Shown here in pieces: positions 5,286 through 8,265 of a DNA stretch of 8,265 bases; position 1 is the first letter of the stretch, and each line of letters starts with the position of its first letter. The position numbers were made by a program, and so were the translations under genes. The stretch is from positions 1 through 8,265 of the forward strand of contig CAYTMV010000084.1 of NCBI GenBank assembly GCA_964439015.1, given 5' to 3'. A model generated the notes under the pieces. That model worked only from the letters and a program-made list of their open reading frames with translations. It ran no database searches and was not told the DNA's origin. This DNA is from Gemmobacter sp964439015. Its GTDB lineage: Bacteria; Pseudomonadota; Alphaproteobacteria; Rhodobacterales; Rhodobacteraceae.

Positions 5286-6461
5286 ATGGTATTCGATTTC
5301 CTGCGGCGCGCCGAGAAGGTGGCGCCGGAGCGCAAGGCCTCGGCCACGGGGCGGGTGGTGGCGTTTGGCACGCAAGGCCGGGTGGCCTGGAGTCCGCGCG
5401 ACGTGGTGAGCCTGACGCGCAACGGGTTTCAGGGCAATCCCATCGGCTTTCGGGCCGTGAAGCTGATTGCCGAGGCGGCGGCGGCGCTGCCGTTGGTGTT
5501 GCAGGATGCCGAGCGGCGGTATGACACGCATCCGCTGCTGGACCTGATCCGGCGGCCGAACCCGGCGCAGGGGCGGGCGGAGATGTTCGAGGCGGTTTAT
5601 GCCCAGTTGCTGCTGAGCGGGAACGCCTATCTGGAAGCGGTGCCTGGTCTGGGCAATCTGCCGGGGGAGTTGCATGTGTTGCGCTCTGACCGGATGGCGT
5701 TGGTGCCGGGGGCGGATGGCTGGCCGGTGGCCTATGACTATACGGTGGGCAATGCGCGGCATCGGTTCTCGATGACGGGCGATGTGCAGCCGATCTGCCA
5801 TATCCGCAGCTTTCATCCGCAGGATGACCATTACGGTTTTTCGCCGTTGCAGGCGGCGGCGGTGGCGCTGGATGTGCATGGCTCGGCCTCGGCTTGGTCA
5901 AAGGCGCTTCTGGACAATGCGGCGCGGCCCTCGGGGGCGATTGTGTACAAGGGCGCGGATGGGCAATCGACGTTGACCGCCGATCAGTATGACCGGCTGG
6001 TGGGCGAGATGGAGGCGCATCATCAGGGCGCGCGCAATGCCGGGCGGCCGATGTTGCTGGAGGGGGGGCTGGACTGGAAGCCGATGGGGTTCAGCCCCAG
6101 CGACATGGAGTTCCAGAAGACCAAGGAGGCGGCCGCGCGCGAGATCGCCATCGCCTTTGGTGTGCCGCCGATGCTGATCGGCATTCCGGGCGATGCCACC
6201 TATGCCAATTATCAGGAGGCCAACCGGGCCTTTTACCGGCTGACCGTGTTGCCTTTGGCCACGCGGGTGGTGGCGGCGGTGTCGCATTGGCTGGCGGGGT
6301 TTACCGGTGAGGCGGTGGAGTTGAAGCCCGACCTCGATCAGGTGCCGGCGCTGGCGGTCGAGCGCGATCAGCAATGGGCGCGCGTGGGCGCGGCGGATTT
6401 TCTGACCCAGGCGGAAAAGCGGGCGCTGCTGGGCCTGCCGCGCCTGACGGATGAGGACTGA
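5286..6461 (+). CDS. GTA g3: HK97-type portal protein
   Basis: A 391-residue portal protein of the HK97/phage-portal family. Twelve copies would form the ring at one capsid vertex where TerL docks and DNA enters. Family features include 'GNAYLEAVP' (from Gly112), 'HYGFSPLQAAAVALDVHGSA', 'NAARPSGAIVY', and the conserved block 'AAAREIAIAFGVPPMLIG' (FGVPP from residue 291) followed by 'ANYQEANRAFYRLTVLPL'. Length is normal for the family. ATG 5286 is chosen because GGAG (5274-5277) lies eight bases upstream and the protein then starts MVFDFLRR, typical of these portals. The frame is open to 5184, but those 34 extra residues look like translated non-coding DNA. The stop is two bases before the g3.5 ATG, so the genes are tightly coupled. 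Confidence 0.94.
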   Translation: MVFDFLRRAEKVAPERKASATGRVVAFGTQGRVAWSPRDVVSLTRNGFQGNPIGFRAVKLIAEAAAALPLVLQDAERRYDTHPLLDLIRRPNPAQGRAEMFEAVYAQLLLSGNAYLEAVPGLGNLPGELHVLRSDRMALVPGADGWPVAYDYTVGNARHRFSMTGDVQPICHIRSFHPQDDHYGFSPLQAAAVALDVHGSASAWSKALLDNAARPSGAIVYKGADGQSTLTADQYDRLVGEMEAHHQGARNAGRPMLLEGGLDWKPMGFSPSDMEFQKTKEAAAREIAIAFGVPPMLIGIPGDATYANYQEANRAFYRLTVLPLATRVVAAVSHWLAGFTGEAVELKPDLDQVPALAVERDQQWARVGAADFLTQAEKRALLGLPRLTDED

Positions 6462-6463
6462 CC

Positions 6464-6712
6464 ATGGCCGGGCGCGAGAGGGCCACGGGCGGGTCGCGCT
6501 TTCTCTATGACAGTTTCGATGCGGCGCAGGCGCGGATCGAGGCCAATGAGCGGGTCGCGGAGGAGCGGTGGAGCGCGCTGGAATACCGGCTGGGGCAGAT
6601 GGAAGGCACGCTGGAGCGGTTGGAAAAGCGCATCTGGGTGGGCGTTTACGGGGTTGCGGCCTTTCTGCTGACGCAGGGGGCCGAGGCGCTGATCAGGACG
6701 GCAATGAGGTGA
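6464..6712 (+). CDS. GTA g3.5: small coiled-coil protein with hydrophobic C-terminal segment
   Basis: An 82-residue protein between the portal and protease genes, the place of g3.5 in RcGTA-type clusters. It shows a charged N-terminus, a probable coiled coil at about 18-56 (heptad-like hydrophobics at 25, 39, 43, 46, 50, 53), and a hydrophobic stretch at about 57-70 (IWVGVYGVAAFLLT) that could be a single membrane segment or a buried helix. No catalytic motif is visible and its function is not known to me. It starts two bases after the portal stop, and its last codons contain the Shine-Dalgarno of g4 (GAGGTGAG, 6706-6713). That layout suggests translational coupling on both sides and a role in head assembly, perhaps at the membrane. 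It is not a recognised scaffold. Confidence 0.8.
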   Translation: MAGRERATGGSRFLYDSFDAAQARIEANERVAEERWSALEYRLGQMEGTLERLEKRIWVGVYGVAAFLLTQGAEALIRTAMR

Positions 6713-6716
6713 GCGG

Positions 6717-7292
6717 ATGGGGATGACAGAGATGCCGGGTGCGCCGGAGCGCAAGTTTCAGGCTCGGGTGCCGGAGGGTGCGCCGGGGCTGATGGTCACG
6801 GATGGCGAGACGGTCGAGGGCTATGCCAGCCTGTTCGGCGTGAGGGATCAGGGCGGCGATGTGGTGTTGCCGGGTGCCTATGCCGAAAGCCTGAAGGCGC
6901 TGGCCGCGGCGGGGCGGCGGGTCAAGATGCTGTGGCAGCATGACCCTGGCCAACCGATCGGCATCTGGGACGAGGTGCGCGAGGACAAGCGCGGGCTTTG
7001 GGTCAAGGGGCGCATCCTGACGGAAGTGGCGCGCGGGCGCGAGGCGCTGGCGCTGCTGTCGGCGGGGGCGATGGACGGTCTGTCGATCGGCTATCGCACC
7101 CGCCGGGCCGAGCGGGACGGCAAGGGTGGCCGGCAGCTGGCCGAACTGGAGCTGTGGGAAGTGTCGCTGGTGACCTTTCCCATGCTGCCCGAGGCGCGGG
7201 TTGCAGCGAAATCCGACGGGGACATGCAGCATGTCTGGGCCGATCTGGCCCGGGTGCTGGAGGCGGCGCGCGACAGGCTTGCGCGGCGCTGA
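6717..7292 (+). CDS. GTA g4: HK97-family prohead protease
   Basis: A 191-residue prohead maturation protease (peptidase U35-type, herpesvirus-assemblin-like fold). It is expected to trim the N-terminal scaffold arm of the capsid protein after procapsid assembly and then digest itself. The likely catalytic triad is His75 ('MLWQHDPGQPIG'), Ser123 ('DGLSIGYR') and Glu148 ('LELWEVSLVTFPM'), all in the usual family contexts. 'VEGYASLFGVRDQGGDVVLPGAY' near residues 33-55 is the typical first strand-loop region. ATG 6717 is preferred because GAGG of GAGGTGAG ends seven bases upstream; ATG 6723 would be 13 bases away. It lies four bases after g3.5 and 90 bp before its substrate gene g5. The C-terminal tail after about residue 160 is variable and helical. 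Confidence 0.92.
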   Translation: MGMTEMPGAPERKFQARVPEGAPGLMVTDGETVEGYASLFGVRDQGGDVVLPGAYAESLKALAAAGRRVKMLWQHDPGQPIGIWDEVREDKRGLWVKGRILTEVARGREALALLSAGAMDGLSIGYRTRRAERDGKGGRQLAELELWEVSLVTFPMLPEARVAAKSDGDMQHVWADLARVLEAARDRLARR

Positions 7293-7312
7293 GGGGCGCA
7301 GACCCCGCAAGG

Positions 7313-7334
7313 ATCGGCCCCGCGGTGGGCTGAT
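7313..7334 (+). other. hairpin in the g4-g5 intergenic leader
   Basis: ATCGGCCC (7313-7320) pairs with GGGCTGAT (7327-7334), eight pairs including one G-U, around the six-base loop CGCGGT. No T tract follows, so it is not an intrinsic terminator. It sits in the 90-bp gap before the capsid gene, where an mRNA-stabilising or processing hairpin would raise capsid expression over upstream genes. That role is inferred. Confidence 0.4.
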
Positions 7335-7382
7335 ATCTGCCGCCAGGGGCGCGGCGTGATGCGAACAGATGAGGATCAGACG

Positions 7383-8265
7383 ATGACCGAGACCAAGGCT
7401 CGGGCCGGCGGGGTCATGCCCGGCGCCCGCCACCCGGTTGAGGAGGTGCAAGCCGCCATGACCGGATTTCTGAAGGAACTCGACGGCTTTCAGGCCGAAG
7501 TGAAATCTGCGTTGCAACAACAGGAAGAGCGATTGACCATGCTTCAGACCAAGACTGTGACCTTCGGGCGCCCGGCGCTGTCGACCTCGGCCGAGGTGGA
7601 GGTGCCGCACCGCAAGGCCTTTGATGCCTACTTGCGCTCGGGCGATGATGATGGCCTGCGGGGCCTGGTGCTGGAGGGCAAGGCGCTGAACACCTCGGTT
7701 TCGGCCGAGGGCGGCTATCTGGTCGATCCGCAGACTGCCGAGACCATCCGCTCGTCGCTGAAATCGACGTCGTCGCTGCGCGCCATTGCCAATGTGGTGC
7801 AGGTGGAGGCCACCAGCTTTGACGTCATCATCGACCATTCGGATGTGGGCTCGGGCTGGGCGACCGAGGCTGGCACCGTGACCGAAACCGCCACGCCGCA
7901 GATCGAGCGTATCTCGATCTCGCTGCACGAGCTGTCGGCCATGCCCAAGGCCAGCCAGCGCCTGCTGGATGACGCGGCCTTTGACGTGGAGGGCTGGCTG
8001 GCGGGCCGGATCGCCGACAAGTTTGCCCGCGCCGAGGCCGCGGCCTTTGTCAGCGGTGACGGGATCGACAAGCCGCGCGGGCTGCTGACCCATGGCAAGG
8101 TCGCCAATGCCAGCTGGAGCTGGGGCAACCTGGGGTATATCGCAACCGGCACGGCGGGTGATTTCTCGGCCGCGGCCCCTGCGGATGCGATCGTCGATCT
8201 GGTCTATGCTCTGGATGCCAGCTATCGCGCCAATGCGACCTTTGTCATGAACTCGAAAACCGCGG
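7383..8265 (+). CDS. GTA g5: major capsid protein, HK97 fold (3' end outside window)
   Basis: The first 294 residues of an HK97-type major capsid protein; the frame is open to the window end. Residues 1 to about 100 form a scaffold-like N-terminal arm with a coiled-coil look (about 18-55, including 'LQQQEERLTML'). The capsid domain follows: 'SAEGGYLVDPQTAETI' (from about 107), the E-loop region around 142-175, the long spine helix around 195-222, and the classic 'AFVSGDGIDKPRGLL' motif at 221-235. By analogy with HK97, where cleavage follows a lysine near residue 103, the g4 protease may cut after Lys100 in 'EGKALNTS'; this is inference. ATG 7383 has GAGGA at 7371-7375, seven bases away. The in-frame ATG 7359 would add eight residues and is less well placed. 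Usual family length is near 400, so about a quarter is missing. Confidence 0.93.
   Translation, partial: MTETKARAGGVMPGARHPVEEVQAAMTGFLKELDGFQAEVKSALQQQEERLTMLQTKTVTFGRPALSTSAEVEVPHRKAFDAYLRSGDDDGLRGLVLEGKALNTSVSAEGGYLVDPQTAETIRSSLKSTSSLRAIANVVQVEATSFDVIIDHSDVGSGWATEAGTVTETATPQIERISISLHELSAMPKASQRLLDDAAFDVEGWLAGRIADKFARAEAAAFVSGDGIDKPRGLLTHGKVANASWSWGNLGYIATGTAGDFSAAAPADAIVDLVYALDASYRANATFVMNSKTA

Larger units (their letters stand above)
3357..8265 (+). mobile_element. start of an RcGTA-type gene transfer agent structural cluster
   Basis: The gene order TerS-like, TerL, portal, small coiled-coil protein, prohead protease, capsid matches g1-g5 of the R. capsulatus GTA. The block begins directly after host housekeeping genes, with no integrase, repressor, replication module or visible att repeat, and its composition resembles the flanking genes. 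All catalytic motifs examined look intact. A defective HK97-like prophage is the main alternative. The tail and adsorption genes would lie beyond the window. Confidence 0.8.

Noticed and set aside
813..8093. Long open frames on the minus strand (for example 813-1901, 1778-3265, 3362-5110, 4971-5879, 6693-8093)
   Set aside because: They are antisense to well-identified + strand genes, give Arg/His/Pro-rich sequences with no family features, and are expected from strong G/C third positions.
3324..8265. Active temperate prophage
   Set aside because: No integrase, repressor, lysis gene, tRNA or att-like repeat in the window; head genes abut the housekeeping promoter region and share its composition. 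The unseen downstream part could still change this.
1..8265. tRNA, rRNA, CRISPR array, insertion sequence
   Set aside because: No cloverleaf, rRNA-like stretch, regularly spaced repeats or transposase-like protein was seen on either strand.

Overview
The window reads as a piece of a Rhodobacterales (Rhodobacteraceae-like) alphaproteobacterial chromosome. It has high GC with strong G/C third positions, and the protein styles of FabG, ACP, FabF and MltG fit that group. It joins a fatty-acid and cell-wall housekeeping block to the start of a gene transfer agent (GTA) head cluster of the Rhodobacter capsulatus (RcGTA) type. The taxonomy and the GTA assignment rest on motif reading and gene order, not on a database search.

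Left part (1-3323): the 3' end of fabG, then acpP with its own promoter candidate (296-324), a structured leader and a strong intrinsic terminator (721-753). This gives a compact monocistronic acpP unit. Next come a promoter candidate (788-816), fabF, and mltG, which overlaps fabF by one base (TGATG) and ends at a second strong hairpin (3293-3314). The unit covers type II fatty-acid synthesis plus a peptidoglycan lytic transglycosylase. All genes are on the + strand.

Junction (3324-3522): a short, very AT-rich island (about 21% G+C over 3361-3398) carries two overlapping sigma70-like promoter candidates. It also has an 11/12 direct repeat spaced by 22 bp, a 10-bp palindrome over one -10 box, and a terminator-like hairpin with a T5 tract placed between the promoters and the first GTA gene. 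This is the most interesting regulatory part of the window.

Right part (3523-8265): g1 (small terminase-like), g2 (large terminase), g3 (HK97-type portal), g3.5 (small coiled-coil/membrane protein), g4 (HK97-type prohead protease) and g5 (major capsid, cut by the window end). The order g1-g2-g3-g3.5-g4-g5 matches the start of the RcGTA structural cluster. g1 and g2 appear to overlap out of frame by about 128 bp. TerS and TerL would feed DNA through the portal into a capsid built from g5 and matured by g4. There is no integrase, repressor, replication gene or att-like repeat here, and composition matches the flanking genes. This favours a domesticated GTA over a recent prophage, although the window cannot exclude a prophage remnant.

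No tRNA, rRNA, CRISPR array or insertion sequence was seen.
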